This document shows positions 34,049 to 44,487 of a DNA stretch of 64,000 nucleotides, piece by piece. Under the pieces are notes generated by a model. It did not search any database. It was not told the DNA's origin and saw nothing but the letters and a program-made list of their open reading frames with translations. This stretch comes from Tissierella simiarum. Its GTDB lineage: Bacteria > Bacillota > Clostridia > Tissierellales > Tissierellaceae. Position 1 is the first letter of the stretch. Each line of letters starts with the position of its first letter. The position numbers and the translations under genes were made by a program. The stretch lies in the NCBI RefSeq assembly GCF_018917865.1, contig NZ_JAHLPM010000014.1:1-64000 (forward strand), read 5' to 3'.

Positions 34049-35029
34049 ATGTATAAAGAGATATTAAAGGAAATTTTAATGGAATACGAAAGGAAAAGAG
34101 ATAGACAAGTTTATGACCAGAGAATAAGAATAGAAAAGGTATATAAAAAGGTACCTGCAATTAAAAGAATAGATGAGGAAATATTTAAAACAGGTCTTTC
34201 TATGTCTAAATTTATAATAGGTAATCCAGAAAGCTATAAGGAAAATCTTGAAAAGGTAAAAGAAGTAATGGAAGCCTTAAAGATGGAGAAAGCTTTTTTA
34301 TTAACAGAGAATAATATTCCTTTAGACTATATGGACATAAAGTATGAATGTAATAACTGTAAGGATACAGGCTATTTAGAGAATGGAGAACAATGCAGTT
34401 GTTTAAAACAAGCTTTGGTTACTAGAGCTTATAAAATGTCTAACTTAGAAAATGTATTAAAAAAAGAAAATTTCCAAAACTTTAATATAAATATCTTTAA
34501 AAACGAGCCTTTTGAAGAAGAAAAAATGACACCTAGAGAGAATATGGTGGAGATAGTAGGCATAAGTGAAGGGTTTATCAATAACTTTGACGAAAATAAT
34601 GGAGAAAATCTATTGTTTTACGGTACTACAGGCCTTGGAAAAACTTATCTTTGTAATTGTATTGCCAAAGCCTTACTGGATAAAAATAAAATTGTAATAT
34701 ATCAAACCGCTTTTACTATTTTAGAGATAATTGAAAAACATAGATTTAGCAAAGAAAATAACCGCTTTAATGATTATCAGTATAACTTATTATTTGAAGC
34801 AGATCTTCTTGTAATAGATGATTTAGGAACTGAAGTAGCTAATACATTCACTAATGCAGAGATTTTTAATATAGTAAATACTCGTCTTATTGGAGGTAAA
34901 AAAACTTTAATATCTACTAATTTAACTCCTAAAGAAATATCAGATATTTATACGGATAGAATATTTTCTCGTATACTGGATAAATTTATACCATTAAAAT
35001 TTTATGGACCAGATTTAAGATGGGAATAA
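34049..35029 (+). CDS. DnaC/DnaI-like helicase-loader ATPase
   Basis: A 326-residue AAA+ protein. N-terminal helical part, a Cys cluster (CNNCKDTGYLENGEQCSCLK), Walker A GTTGLGKTYL, Walker B LLVIDDLGTE, sensor STNLTPKEI and arginine finger in DRIFSRI. With dnaD in front and dnaB 5 kb upstream, it is the helicase loader. AAAGGAG precedes the ATG. Confidence 0.88.
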   Translation: MYKEILKEILMEYERKRDRQVYDQRIRIEKVYKKVPAIKRIDEEIFKTGLSMSKFIIGNPESYKENLEKVKEVMEALKMEKAFLLTENNIPLDYMDIKYECNNCKDTGYLENGEQCSCLKQALVTRAYKMSNLENVLKKENFQNFNINIFKNEPFEEEKMTPRENMVEIVGISEGFINNFDENNGENLLFYGTTGLGKTYLCNCIAKALLDKNKIVIYQTAFTILEIIEKHRFSKENNRFNDYQYNLLFEADLLVIDDLGTEVANTFTNAEIFNIVNTRLIGGKKTLISTNLTPKEISDIYTDRIFSRILDKFIPLKFYGPDLRWE

Positions 35030-35031
35030 GG

Positions 35032-35088
35032 AAATCTGTCTTTGATTCTTTGATTTTGAGTTAAAGAATTGAAGGCAGATTTATTAAA
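35032..35088 (+). terminator. Imperfect terminator hairpin
   Basis: AAATCTG (35032-35038) pairs with CAGATTT (35076-35082), with more pairing inside (GATTCTTT with AAAGAATT). Follows the dnaC-like gene. Confidence 0.6.
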
Positions 35089-35204
35089 TATAAGTAAAGA
35101 AACAAAAAATAATTGATATGTTATTAAATTTATGGTAAAGTTTTTTGTGTTGTGTTTTAAATGCTGAAATTTTACTATAATAAAGGATAGGAGTTTATTA
35201 GACT

Positions 35205-35882
35205 ATGAACAATGAATACGTCATTGAAAGAAAAAAGGTCATAACAAGACTATTGTCCATGCTGCTTATATTAACCATAGTAGTTGGTGTAATTTTGGGT
35301 ATAGGCGTAAAGAGGATCAAAAAGGATGCTGAAGGACCAAAAGATTTATTGACTTTGGATTTTTCAAAAAGTAAGGGAGAATTTGTAAAAGCCAGTTTTG
35401 ATAGAATGACTCCTTATTTTGCAGAATATGTTATGGAAAATACTGAAAAGGATATTGAGTTTTCAACAAAAAGACTCTATTTTTATTTAATTGATGATAA
35501 ATTAATGGTGGTTCAAATTCCACATGCTGATTTTAGAGAATTTGATAAGCTTGTAGACTCGTCTAATAACGGAGAAATAGCTGTTGAAAATCCAATAGAG
35601 AGAAAAGGGAGGATTGTACCACTGAACTCCCAAGTAAAAGGAATAGTTAAGGATATATTATCATCAGAGCTAAACATAGAAAATGTCACTGAAGAAGATT
35701 TTAGTACATATATTTGGTCTGATATGATGGATGTAGATATTCCTAAAGAGATTGGTGAGGATGATACAGGACAAGTTATAAAGTCTATAGGTAGTATGTA
35801 TCTATTTTTAGTCTTAATGGTAGCTGTAGTTGCCTTTTCTAGTCTTTCTAAATTAAAACGTAAATATAAAGAAAATGCATAA
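35205..35882 (+). CDS. Hypothetical two-helix membrane protein
   Basis: A 225-residue protein with membrane helices at the start (about 16-34) and end (about 193-211) and a 150-residue domain between them that should lie outside the cell (DRMTPYFAEYVMEN, LYFYLIDDKLMVVQIP). I recognise no family. AGGATAGGAG precedes the ATG. Single gene before the tRNA cluster. Confidence 0.65.
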   Translation: MNNEYVIERKKVITRLLSMLLILTIVVGVILGIGVKRIKKDAEGPKDLLTLDFSKSKGEFVKASFDRMTPYFAEYVMENTEKDIEFSTKRLYFYLIDDKLMVVQIPHADFREFDKLVDSSNNGEIAVENPIERKGRIVPLNSQVKGIVKDILSSELNIENVTEEDFSTYIWSDMMDVDIPKEIGEDDTGQVIKSIGSMYLFLVLMVAVVAFSSLSKLKRKYKENA

Positions 35883-35944
35883 TATCAGTAAAAAAATATT
35901 TAATGTGTTTATAAATATTAAATTAATAGAAAAAAATAAAAAAT

Positions 35945-35978
35945 AAAACTGTAGAAATTTTCTACAGTTTTATTTTTT
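35945..35978. terminator. Terminator, usable from both sides
   Basis: AAAACTGTAGAAA (35945-35957) pairs with TTTCTACAGTTTT (35960-35972), followed by ATTTTTT. It separates the hypothetical gene from the minus-strand tRNA cluster. Confidence 0.8.
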
Positions 35979-35980
35979 AT

Positions 35981-36056
35981 TGGAGCTGGCGAGAGGAATT
36001 GAACCCCCAACCTACTGATTACAAGTCAGTTGCTCTGCCGATTGAGCTACGCCAGC
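35981..36056 (-). tRNA. tRNA-Thr (TGT)
   Basis: Acceptor stem GCTGGCG/CGCCAGC, discriminator T and encoded CCA. Anticodon loop CTTGTAA gives anticodon TGT; T arm GGGGGTTCAATTCC. Last gene of the minus-strand cluster. Confidence 0.95.
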
Positions 36057-36202
36057 ATAGATATTAACTTTTTACTGCACAATTTATTAACTGCTAGAAG
36101 TAACCGAATCCCACTAAGCGATGTACACAAAATCGAAATACATGATTTTGGTCCCCTGCTTATGCCGATTGAGCTACGCCAGCATAAATGTTTATTTTAA
36201 AA
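36057..36202. other. Spacer with a 5' fragment of tRNA-Thr
   Basis: Positions 36163-36186 repeat 24 bases of the tRNA-Thr gene end (36036-36059), i.e. its acceptor and D-arm 5' part (36164-36183 on the minus strand). The rest of the tRNA is missing, so it is not a gene. A small hairpin AAAATC/GATTTT lies in the spacer near 36129-36149. Confidence 0.7.
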
Positions 36203-36279
36203 TGGCGACCTGGAAGGGACTCGAACCCTCGACCTCCAGCGTGACAGGCTGGCATTCTAACCATCTGAACTACCAGGCC
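36203..36279 (-). tRNA. tRNA-Asp (GTC)
   Basis: Acceptor GGCCTGG with CCAGGTC, encoded CCA, anticodon loop CTGTCAC gives GTC. Confidence 0.95.
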
Positions 36280-36296
36280 ATTTAAATTTAGCAGTC

Positions 36297-36394
36297 TCGC
36301 AACACAAATTTGTTCACTCCCTTTCGGTCGTGCAAATTTGATGCTCGTTGCGTTTGACCTACCATCAATTCGCTACGCTCATTGGGTTAGGTCA
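36297..36394. repeat. Palindromic spacer elements between tRNA genes
   Basis: Two imperfect hairpins: CGCAAC (36297-36302) with GTTGCG about 50 bases on, containing two CAAATTTG-type palindromes; and GACCTA (about 36356) with TAGGTC (about 36388). The GC content is higher than other spacers. They may be mobile palindromic units or processing structures. Confidence 0.45.
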
Positions 36395-36397
36395 TAA

Positions 36398-36473
36398 TGG
36401 TGGGCACAACAGGGCTCGAACCTGTGACCCCCTGCTTGTAAGGCAGGTGCTCTCCCAACTGAGCTATGCGCCC
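36398..36473 (-). tRNA. tRNA-Val (TAC)
   Basis: Acceptor GGGCGCA with TGTGCCC, encoded CCA, anticodon loop CTTACAA gives TAC. Confidence 0.95.
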
Positions 36474-36531
36474 ATAATTTAATGGTACTTCGTACACTCC
36501 TGATTATATGTACTATAGGTTAAATAAAAGT

Positions 36532-36606
36532 TGGTGACCCCACCGGGAATCGAACCCGGGTTACCGCCGTGAAAGGGCGATGTCTTAACCGCTTGACCAT
36601 GGGGCC
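36532..36606 (-). tRNA. tRNA-Glu (TTC)
   Basis: Acceptor GGCCCCA with TGGGGTC, encoded CCA, anticodon loop CTTTCAC gives TTC. First gene of the cluster in transcription order. Confidence 0.95.
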
Positions 36607-36786
36607 AGATTAAATTTGACTCAATAAAAACCAATTTTATTATACTATGAATTTTAAGGCTTGTCAATATAAATTTTCAACTAAATTAATTTAGTTGAAT
36701 TTTAAGCTAAATACTAAAATAAAAATCATATTCAATGTATAATTAATTATAACATGTTTTAATATAAATGGGAAAGGAGAATATCT

Positions 36787-37311
36787 ATGGATGCACAAGA
36801 TAGAAGGGAAGAAATTTTTAAGGTGCTAAATGAATCTAAAAATCCTATTAAAGGGACTGAGCTTTCTCAGAAATTTCAAGTCAGTCGACAGGTAATAGTT
36901 CAAGATATTGCTTTGTTAAGGGCAAAGGGAGAAAATATAATAGCTACGCCACAAGGCTATATTATTCCCGACACATATGGTAAAAGTAGAATACTGAAAA
37001 CAATAGCTTGCAATCATGAAGGCTATGATGAAATAGAAGATGAATTAAAAACAATTATTGATATAGGTGGAAGAGTAATAGATGTAATCGTTGATCATCC
37101 TTTATACGGAGAAATAAGAAGTTTGCTTGAAATTGGTTCTAGATTAGAATTACAACAATTTATGGATAGTATAAAAGAAACTAATGCAGAACCTTTATCG
37201 TCTTTAACAGGTGGTATTCACATTCATACTATTGAGGTAGAGAATGAGGAGATTTTTAAGAGAATAAAAGAGGCCTTAATGAGGAAAAAATACTTGATAA
37301 ATGAAGATTAA
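36787..37311 (+). CDS. niaR: NiaR-type transcription repressor (HTH_11 plus 3H domain)
   Basis: A 174-residue protein. Winged helix (about 5-60, GTELSQKFQVSRQVIVQDIALLR) and a 3H domain (about 75-170) with three spaced His: IACNHEGY, DVIVDHPLYG and GGIHIHTIEV. In Firmicutes this family represses NAD synthesis and niacin uptake genes with nicotinate as co-repressor. GAAAGGAGAA precedes the ATG. The next gene, 62 bases downstream, may be its target. Confidence 0.85.
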   Translation: MDAQDRREEIFKVLNESKNPIKGTELSQKFQVSRQVIVQDIALLRAKGENIIATPQGYIIPDTYGKSRILKTIACNHEGYDEIEDELKTIIDIGGRVIDVIVDHPLYGEIRSLLEIGSRLELQQFMDSIKETNAEPLSSLTGGIHIHTIEVENEEIFKRIKEALMRKKYLINED

Positions 37312-37373
37312 GATGATATATTATATCTACAAGTGACAAGACAGATGTAATTACACTGAAAAGAGGTGCTACA

Positions 37374-38405
37374 TTGGAAAACAATGAGTCAAATAAAAAA
37401 GGCAGCATAAAGGATTATTTTATTAAGGTTTTTAATGGCATGGCTTTAGGGCTTTTTTCATCTCTTTTAATAGGATTAATAATAAAGCAGTTAGGTACAC
37501 TCTTTAAGATGGAGATTATAATTAATTTTGGATCCATCGCTCAAATGCTTATGGGACCAGCCATAGGTGCTGGTGTAGCCTATAGTGTTGGAGCACCACC
37601 TCTTGGAATCTTCGCTTCTGTAATTACAGGAGCTATAGGTGCTGGAACCATCAATTTCCAAGGAAATCAAGCATTGGTAAAGGTAGGTGAACCTGTGGGA
37701 GCTTTGGTAGCTGGTCTTTTAGGAGCAGAAATATCAAGGTTAATAAAAGGAAAGACAAAAGTAGATATAGTATTAGTCCCCCTATCTACAATAGTGATAG
37801 GAGGATTAGCAGGATATTATATAGGTCCAGTTATTAGCTCTGTTATGACTCTTATAGGAAAATTAATTAATTTAGCTACAGAACTTCAGCCTATACCTAT
37901 GGGAATTATTATATCTGTACTTATGGGGATAGTATTGACTTTACCTATAAGTAGTGCAGCTTTAGCTATTTCTTTAGGACTTAGCGGTCTAGCGGCAGGT
38001 GCTAGTACTGTTGGATGTGCATCTCAAATGGTTGGCTTTGCCATAGCTTCTTACAGAGAAAATGGATTTGGAGGTTTTATTGCTCAAGGGTTAGGTACTT
38101 CTATGCTTCAAATCCCAAATATAATACGGAATCCAAGAATTTGGATTCCTCCAATAGTTACTTCAGCCATATTAGGACCAATATCTACTGCTGTTTTGAA
38201 AATGGAAAGTAATATGATAGGTGCAGGAATGGGGACTAGTGGGCTGGTAGGGCAGTTTGCAGTAATAGACGTAATGGGATTAAATCCAAAGATTTTTTCT
38301 ATGATACTTTTTATGCATTTTATTTTACCTGGAGCTATCAGTTTTTTAATTTCAGAATGGATGAGAAAAAGTGGGTATATAAAATCAGGAGATATGAAGT
38401 TATAA
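37374..38405 (+). CDS. PTS EIIC-like / PfoR-like membrane protein
   Basis: A 343-residue protein with about nine to ten membrane helices rich in Gly (GMALGLFSSLLIGLII, GPAIGAGVAYSVGAPPLGIF, LGLSGLAAGASTVGCASQMVGF). This fits the PTS_EIIC_2 family, which includes the PfoR regulator of Clostridium. It has no IIA/IIB domains nearby. Start TTG 37374 after AAGAGGTG. Being just after niaR, it could be a NiaR-controlled transporter, but that is only inference. Confidence 0.75.
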   Translation: MENNESNKKGSIKDYFIKVFNGMALGLFSSLLIGLIIKQLGTLFKMEIIINFGSIAQMLMGPAIGAGVAYSVGAPPLGIFASVITGAIGAGTINFQGNQALVKVGEPVGALVAGLLGAEISRLIKGKTKVDIVLVPLSTIVIGGLAGYYIGPVISSVMTLIGKLINLATELQPIPMGIIISVLMGIVLTLPISSAALAISLGLSGLAAGASTVGCASQMVGFAIASYRENGFGGFIAQGLGTSMLQIPNIIRNPRIWIPPIVTSAILGPISTAVLKMESNMIGAGMGTSGLVGQFAVIDVMGLNPKIFSMILFMHFILPGAISFLISEWMRKSGYIKSGDMKL

Positions 38406-38415
38406 AATAATGAAT

Positions 38416-38465
38416 AAACAAAAACACTAGATTTAATATTAACTTTAAATCTAGTGTTTTTGTTT
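38416..38465 (+). terminator. Rho-independent terminator
   Basis: Perfect 21-bp stem (38416-38436 with 38445-38465), the right arm being T-rich. Confidence 0.8.
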
Positions 38466-38533
38466 CACAAAACTTCATAGTTAAGTTATAATATAATAAG
38501 TTTATATTAAGGATAAGTCGAGGAGTGTTAAAA

Positions 38534-38965
38534 ATGTTTGATTTAGATGCATGTGTGGCGTTTATAACAAATAAAGCAGCTAAAAAAATGGCTGATGAAT
38601 TTAATGATAGGTTAATGAAACTTGGAATTACAAGAGTTCAATGGATAGCTTTGTTTTATTTAGGAAAATACGATGGGATCAGTCAAAAAGAGTTAGGAGA
38701 GCTAATGGACATTAAAGAATCTACAGTTGCTAGATTAATAGATAGGATGGAAAAAGAAGATTATGTTTGTAGACTTAAAGATAAGGATGATAGAAGAATC
38801 ACTAAACTTTATTTAACAGAGAAAGGGAAGAAATATAGACAAGAATGTTTACCAGAAGGGGAAAAAATGGCAGAAATTTTCACAAAGGGTATTTCTCAGG
38901 AAGAACTTGATATATTCATGAAAGTAGTAGATAAAATATTGTCTAATATAGGTCAAGAACTTTAA
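38534..38965 (+). CDS. MarR-family repressor
   Basis: A 143-residue protein with the MarR winged helix: ISQKELGELMDIKESTVARLIDRMEKEDYVCRLKDKDDRR. ATG 38534 follows AGGAGTGTTAA. It sits just before a very long palindrome that covers the next promoter, so it very likely controls the AhpD/Lpd genes, with a redox or small-molecule ligand. Cys residues at position 7 and in YVCRL could sense oxidation. Confidence 0.85.
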   Translation: MFDLDACVAFITNKAAKKMADEFNDRLMKLGITRVQWIALFYLGKYDGISQKELGELMDIKESTVARLIDRMEKEDYVCRLKDKDDRRITKLYLTEKGKKYRQECLPEGEKMAEIFTKGISQEELDIFMKVVDKILSNIGQEL

Positions 38966-38972
38966 AAAGTAG

Positions 38973-39027
38973 TTGACTTTGTTAAAATACTTGCTATACT
39001 AATTATTAGTATAGCAAGTATTTTAAC
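38973..39027 (+). promoter_or_regulatory. Promoter and palindromic operator of the ahpD-like/lpd operon
   Basis: TTGACT (38973-38978), 16 bases, TATACT (38995-39000). A perfect palindrome with 23-bp arms around one base (38981-39027) starts inside the spacer and covers the -10 and start site. It is the likely MarR site. Confidence 0.75.
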
Positions 39028-39041
39028 AAGGGGGAATTATG

Positions 39042-39395
39042 ATGTCAAAAAGTCCAAGAGAGTATTTAGATGAGTTTATGAACGGTTTACAAGCTGTAGG
39101 TGAAACAAATGAAAATCATGCAGGGGCTTTTATGAACCTATTAGGAACTACCTATGAATCTGGAGCCCTTGATACGAAGACGAAAGAGTTAATAAGTGTT
39201 GGAATAGCTGCTTATAATAGATGTGAATATTGTATAGTTTTCCATGTTTATAAAGCTTTAGAAAGTGGTGCTACTAGAGAAGAAATAATGGAAGCAGCTA
39301 TGGTTTCTGTAGCTTTTGGTGGAGGACCTTCTATGGCTTACTCATCTACTCTGCTTAGAGCTAGCATCGATGAATTTGAAAATGATTTCAAATAA
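39042..39395 (+). CDS. AhpD-like carboxymuconolactone decarboxylase family protein
   Basis: A 117-residue protein: core helices with TKELISVGIAAYNRCEYCIVFHVYKALESGA. The CxxC-x3-H motif (CEYCIVFH) is the redox-active site of AhpD-type thiol peroxidases/reductases. AAGGGGG lies before the double ATG (39039/39042). It shares an operon with a lipoyl-bearing Lpd, which could reduce its disulfide. Confidence 0.85.
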   Translation: MSKSPREYLDEFMNGLQAVGETNENHAGAFMNLLGTTYESGALDTKTKELISVGIAAYNRCEYCIVFHVYKALESGATREEIMEAAMVSVAFGGGPSMAYSSTLLRASIDEFENDFK

Positions 39396-39422
39396 TCTAT
39401 GTAGAAATAAGGAGAGATAAAA

Positions 39423-41120
39423 ATGATTATTGAAGTTAAATTTGAAGGTTTAAATGGAATAAAAAAAGGTAAAGTAATGAAGATATATAAAGAAGTTGGG
39501 GATACTATAGAACCTAACGATTCTTTATTTTCAATAGAAGAAAATAAAAAGACATTAGATATTGAACCAAGCATAAAAGGTGTTATAAAAGAGATTAAAA
39601 TAAAATCAGGAGACAATATTAAGATAGGTGATGTTTTAGCATTAGTAGATGGAGAAAAAATAGAAACTAAGAAATCAGAGTCTTCTTTTGATTATTTTAA
39701 AGGTTTAATAACTCCTAAAAAAGAAGAAATAGAAACTAAAGTTACTATTATAGGATCAGGACCTGGTGGATATGTAGCAGCTATTAAATTAGCTCAGTTA
39801 GGAGCTGAAGTAGTCCTTGTAGAAAAGGACAAGGTTGGAGGAACTTGTTTAAATAGAGGTTGTATTCCTACAAAGGCATTAGTACGTTCAGCAGATGTTT
39901 TTAAAAACATTAAAGAAAGTGAAGCCTATGGCTGTAAAGTAGAAAACTATAATTTAGATATTGGACAAGTAATATCTAGGAAAAATCAGGTTGCTTCTCA
40001 ATTAGGAGAAGGAATTAGCTATTTATTAGAAAAGAACAACATAAAATATGTTAAAGGTTGCGGAGAAATTCTAGACCAAAATACAGTTTTTGTAAAAACA
40101 AAACATAGAGAAACCACTATAAAAACAGAGTATATTATTATTGCGACAGGGTCTACTACTACGAAGCTGCCTATACCTGGTATAGATTTAGATAATGTTT
40201 TGGGAAGTACTGAAATAATGGAAATAGATGAACTGCCAAAGGAAATGGTTATTATTGGTGGTGGAGTAATAGGCATGGAATTTGCCTTTATATTTAATAC
40301 CTTTGGGACAAAGATATCTGTAGTTGAATATATGGATAAACTTTTACCTAATTTAGATGAAGATATATGTCATGAAATCGAAGAGATAGCAGAAAATAAA
40401 GGAATAAATATTTATACTAATTCAAAGGTTGAAGAAATAATAAGAGATGAAAATAATAAAGCTATAGTAGGATTTACTAATAATGGTGAGAAGAAATATA
40501 TTTCTACAGAAAAAGTATTAGTTTCTATAGGTAGACAACCTTATCTAGATGGATTAGGCATAGAAAAATTAGGTTTAGAATTGAATACAAATAAAAAAGG
40601 AATCAAAGTAAATGAGAAATTGATGACAAGTATATCTAATATATTTGCCATAGGGGATGCTACTGGAGGAATACAATTAGCTCATGTAGCTTCTGCTCAA
40701 GGAATAGTTGCTGCTAATAATATAATGGGTATTGAAGATACAATGGATTATAGCATAATTCCAAGTGCAATATTTACAGATCCAGAAATAGCGAGTGTAG
40801 GAATTGATGAAAAATATGCTAAGGAAAATAATATTGAAGTAGAGATAGGAAAGTTTCCTATAGCTTCTAATGGAAAAGCTTTAACTTTAGGTGCTTCGGA
40901 GGGATTTGTAAAAGTAATTGTTGATAAAAATTCTAAGAAAATCCTAGGTGCATCTATTATAGGCCCAAATGCCACAGATTTAATTAATGAAATATCAATA
41001 GCTATGACAAATGGACTTAAAGCAGAGGATATAACTAAAACTATACATCCTCATCCAACTACATCAGAATCTGTATTTGAAGCTTTATTAGCTGCAAGTG
41101 GTGCTTGTATACACAATTAA
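39423..41120 (+). CDS. lpdA: Dihydrolipoyl dehydrogenase with N-terminal lipoyl domain
   Basis: A 565-residue fusion. Lipoyl domain (1-75) with the lipoylated Lys in SIEENKKTLDIEP; linker; then a full FAD/NAD disulfide reductase with GSGPGGYVAAIKLA, the redox motif GGTCLNRGCIPT, NAD fold GGGVIGMEF, FAD motif FAIGDATGG and C-terminal HPHPTTSE with the catalytic His-Glu pair. No 2-oxo-acid dehydrogenase genes are near, so it may serve the AhpD-like protein rather than a complex. Confidence 0.92.
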   Translation: MIIEVKFEGLNGIKKGKVMKIYKEVGDTIEPNDSLFSIEENKKTLDIEPSIKGVIKEIKIKSGDNIKIGDVLALVDGEKIETKKSESSFDYFKGLITPKKEEIETKVTIIGSGPGGYVAAIKLAQLGAEVVLVEKDKVGGTCLNRGCIPTKALVRSADVFKNIKESEAYGCKVENYNLDIGQVISRKNQVASQLGEGISYLLEKNNIKYVKGCGEILDQNTVFVKTKHRETTIKTEYIIIATGSTTTKLPIPGIDLDNVLGSTEIMEIDELPKEMVIIGGGVIGMEFAFIFNTFGTKISVVEYMDKLLPNLDEDICHEIEEIAENKGINIYTNSKVEEIIRDENNKAIVGFTNNGEKKYISTEKVLVSIGRQPYLDGLGIEKLGLELNTNKKGIKVNEKLMTSISNIFAIGDATGGIQLAHVASAQGIVAANNIMGIEDTMDYSIIPSAIFTDPEIASVGIDEKYAKENNIEVEIGKFPIASNGKALTLGASEGFVKVIVDKNSKKILGASIIGPNATDLINEISIAMTNGLKAEDITKTIHPHPTTSESVFEALLAASGACIHN

Positions 41121-41218
41121 ATGTATAAATTTTAGTATTAATTAAAAAAATATCCTAATTATAGGTAAATTAGTAAGAATTAAAGTTTTAATTTACTGTA
41201 ACTGGGTATATATATTTT

Positions 41219-41237
41219 GGGAGCAGAACTCCCTTTT
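41219..41237 (+). terminator. Terminator after lpd
   Basis: GGGAG (41219-41223) pairs with CTCCC (41229-41233), then TTTT. A second hairpin (AAATGGACA 41272-41280 with TGTCCATTT 41295-41303) follows. Confidence 0.6.
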
Positions 41238-41334
41238 AACAAAAGATAAAATATTAAAAAACAAAAGATGAAAATGGACATTAAGATTACTTAGTGTCCA
41301 TTTAAAATTAATTTTAATATTTTTAAATATACCC

Positions 41335-41362
41335 TTGACAATTTTTTAAATCATGGTATAAT
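41335..41362 (+). promoter_or_regulatory. Promoter of serS
   Basis: TTGACA (41335-41340), 16 bases, TATAAT (41357-41362). Confidence 0.8.
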
Positions 41363-41379
41363 ATCATTTAAAATTTAAT

Positions 41380-42869
<1,490 letters not shown>

Positions 42870-42876
42870 TGAATGA

Positions 42877-42906
42877 AAAGATTGGGTAAAATACTCAATC
42901 TTTTTT
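42877..42906 (+). terminator. Terminator after serS
   Basis: AAAGATTG (42877-42884) pairs with CAATCTTT (42896-42903), then T run. Confidence 0.8.
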
Positions 42907-42983
42907 GTGTTCTAAAGGAATTTTAATATTTAAGTAGAATATTAGGAATATTAATATATAAAATAATTAGTGGGGGTGAAGTT

Positions 42984-44486
42984 TTGAAAATAAAGAGAAA
43001 ACTTTGTTTAATATTAATATTTGTTCTTATATTATCTTTAGCAGGATGTAAAAAAGGGAAAGCTTTAAGTGAAGACAATTTAATGCTAAAAGATTACAAT
43101 GGGATAGATATAAACAAGATAAACGAATATAAAATAGAAGTAGAATTAAATGAAGAGGAAAAATCTTATACTGGAAAGCAATGGGTAACTTATGTAAATA
43201 ATACTGGCATAGATTTAAAAGAAATATATTTTCATGTATATCCAAATGCTTTCAAGTCTTTAGACAAAGCTCCTATACTATTTAACCAAGGAGAAGGTAT
43301 GGAACCATTGGAATATGAACCTGGATATATGGATCTAGAAAAAGTTTTAATGGATAAAGATAATTTGAGATTTAATATACAAGGGCAAGATGACACTATA
43401 TTGCATATACAATTAAATAAACCTTTAAAAAAGGGGGAAAAGGCTACTATTTATTTTAAATATAAAGTATATCTGCCTACTAGTAAGGATCGTTTTGGTT
43501 ATGGAGAAAAAGCGATTAACTTTGGAAACTGGTATCCTATAGTTTGTGTCTATGATAAAAAAGGATGGAATTTAGATCCTTACTATAGTATAGGAGATCC
43601 CTTCTATAGTGATATAAGCAATTATAAGGTAAATATTACAACACCTAAAGAAGTGGTTGTAGCTGCTAGTGGAAATATTCTTTCAGAAAAAATAGAAGGG
43701 GATAAGAAGACTTATATTATTGAAGGAAAGCTTTTAAGAGATTTTGCTTGGGCTGCTAGTAAAGATTTCATTGTTAATGAAAGAAAGGTTGGAGACACAT
43801 TAATAAGACTATATACTTTAAAAGATAATGATTCTATGATAGAATATAGCCTTAATGTAGGAGAAGAATCTATTAGTTTGTTTAGTAGACTATTTGGTAA
43901 ATATCCCTATAGTCAATATTCCATAGTAATAACTGAATTTCCTTCTGGCATGGAGTATCCAGGATTAGTCTTTATTGGAGATGATTATTTCTATAATTCC
44001 TTAAAGAGTATATTGGAAAAAATAATAGTTCATGAAACAGCTCATCAGTGGTGGTATGGCCTAGTAGGGAATAATCAAGTAGATGAGGCATGGTTAGATG
44101 AATCTTTGGCTACTTATTCGGAAGTAATTTATACAAAGGAAGTATATGGTGAAAAAGAAGGAGAAGAGTATTATAATCAAAATATTAAGATAGGTTATGA
44201 TCACGGAGTTAAATATTTGGGAGAAAATGGAGTAGTTAAAAAACCTTTAAATGAATTTACTGGCTGGGATGATTACGGTATACTAGTTTATACAAAGGGA
44301 GCTATATTTATAAATGAAATCAAAGAAGAATATGGAGAAGAAACCCTCTATGATATATTAAATAAATATTTTCATACCTATAAATTTTATAATGCAACAA
44401 CAGAGGATTTTATAAAAATATGTGAGAATGTCACTAAGGATTCCTTTAAAGAAAAGGTAGATAGGTGGCTATTGGGTGGAAAATAA
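42984..44486 (+). CDS. M1-family metallopeptidase lipoprotein
   Basis: A 500-residue protein with a lipoprotein signal (LSLAGC; Cys22). The gluzincin motif HETAHQWWYG with the third ligand Glu 19 residues on (DEAWLDESLA) and FPSGMEYPG (the exopeptidase GxMEN-like element, here GMEYP) place it in the M1 aminopeptidase-like group. It would trim peptides outside the membrane, in keeping with amino-acid use. TTG start after GGGGGTGAAG. Confidence 0.85.
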   Translation: MKIKRKLCLILIFVLILSLAGCKKGKALSEDNLMLKDYNGIDINKINEYKIEVELNEEEKSYTGKQWVTYVNNTGIDLKEIYFHVYPNAFKSLDKAPILFNQGEGMEPLEYEPGYMDLEKVLMDKDNLRFNIQGQDDTILHIQLNKPLKKGEKATIYFKYKVYLPTSKDRFGYGEKAINFGNWYPIVCVYDKKGWNLDPYYSIGDPFYSDISNYKVNITTPKEVVVAASGNILSEKIEGDKKTYIIEGKLLRDFAWAASKDFIVNERKVGDTLIRLYTLKDNDSMIEYSLNVGEESISLFSRLFGKYPYSQYSIVITEFPSGMEYPGLVFIGDDYFYNSLKSILEKIIVHETAHQWWYGLVGNNQVDEAWLDESLATYSEVIYTKEVYGEKEGEEYYNQNIKIGYDHGVKYLGENGVVKKPLNEFTGWDDYGILVYTKGAIFINEIKEEYGEETLYDILNKYFHTYKFYNATTEDFIKICENVTKDSFKEKVDRWLLGGK

Positions 44487-44487
44487 A

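Noticed and set aside
36164-36183. Second tRNA-Thr gene
   Set aside because: Only the 5' acceptor and D-arm part is present; no anticodon or T arm.
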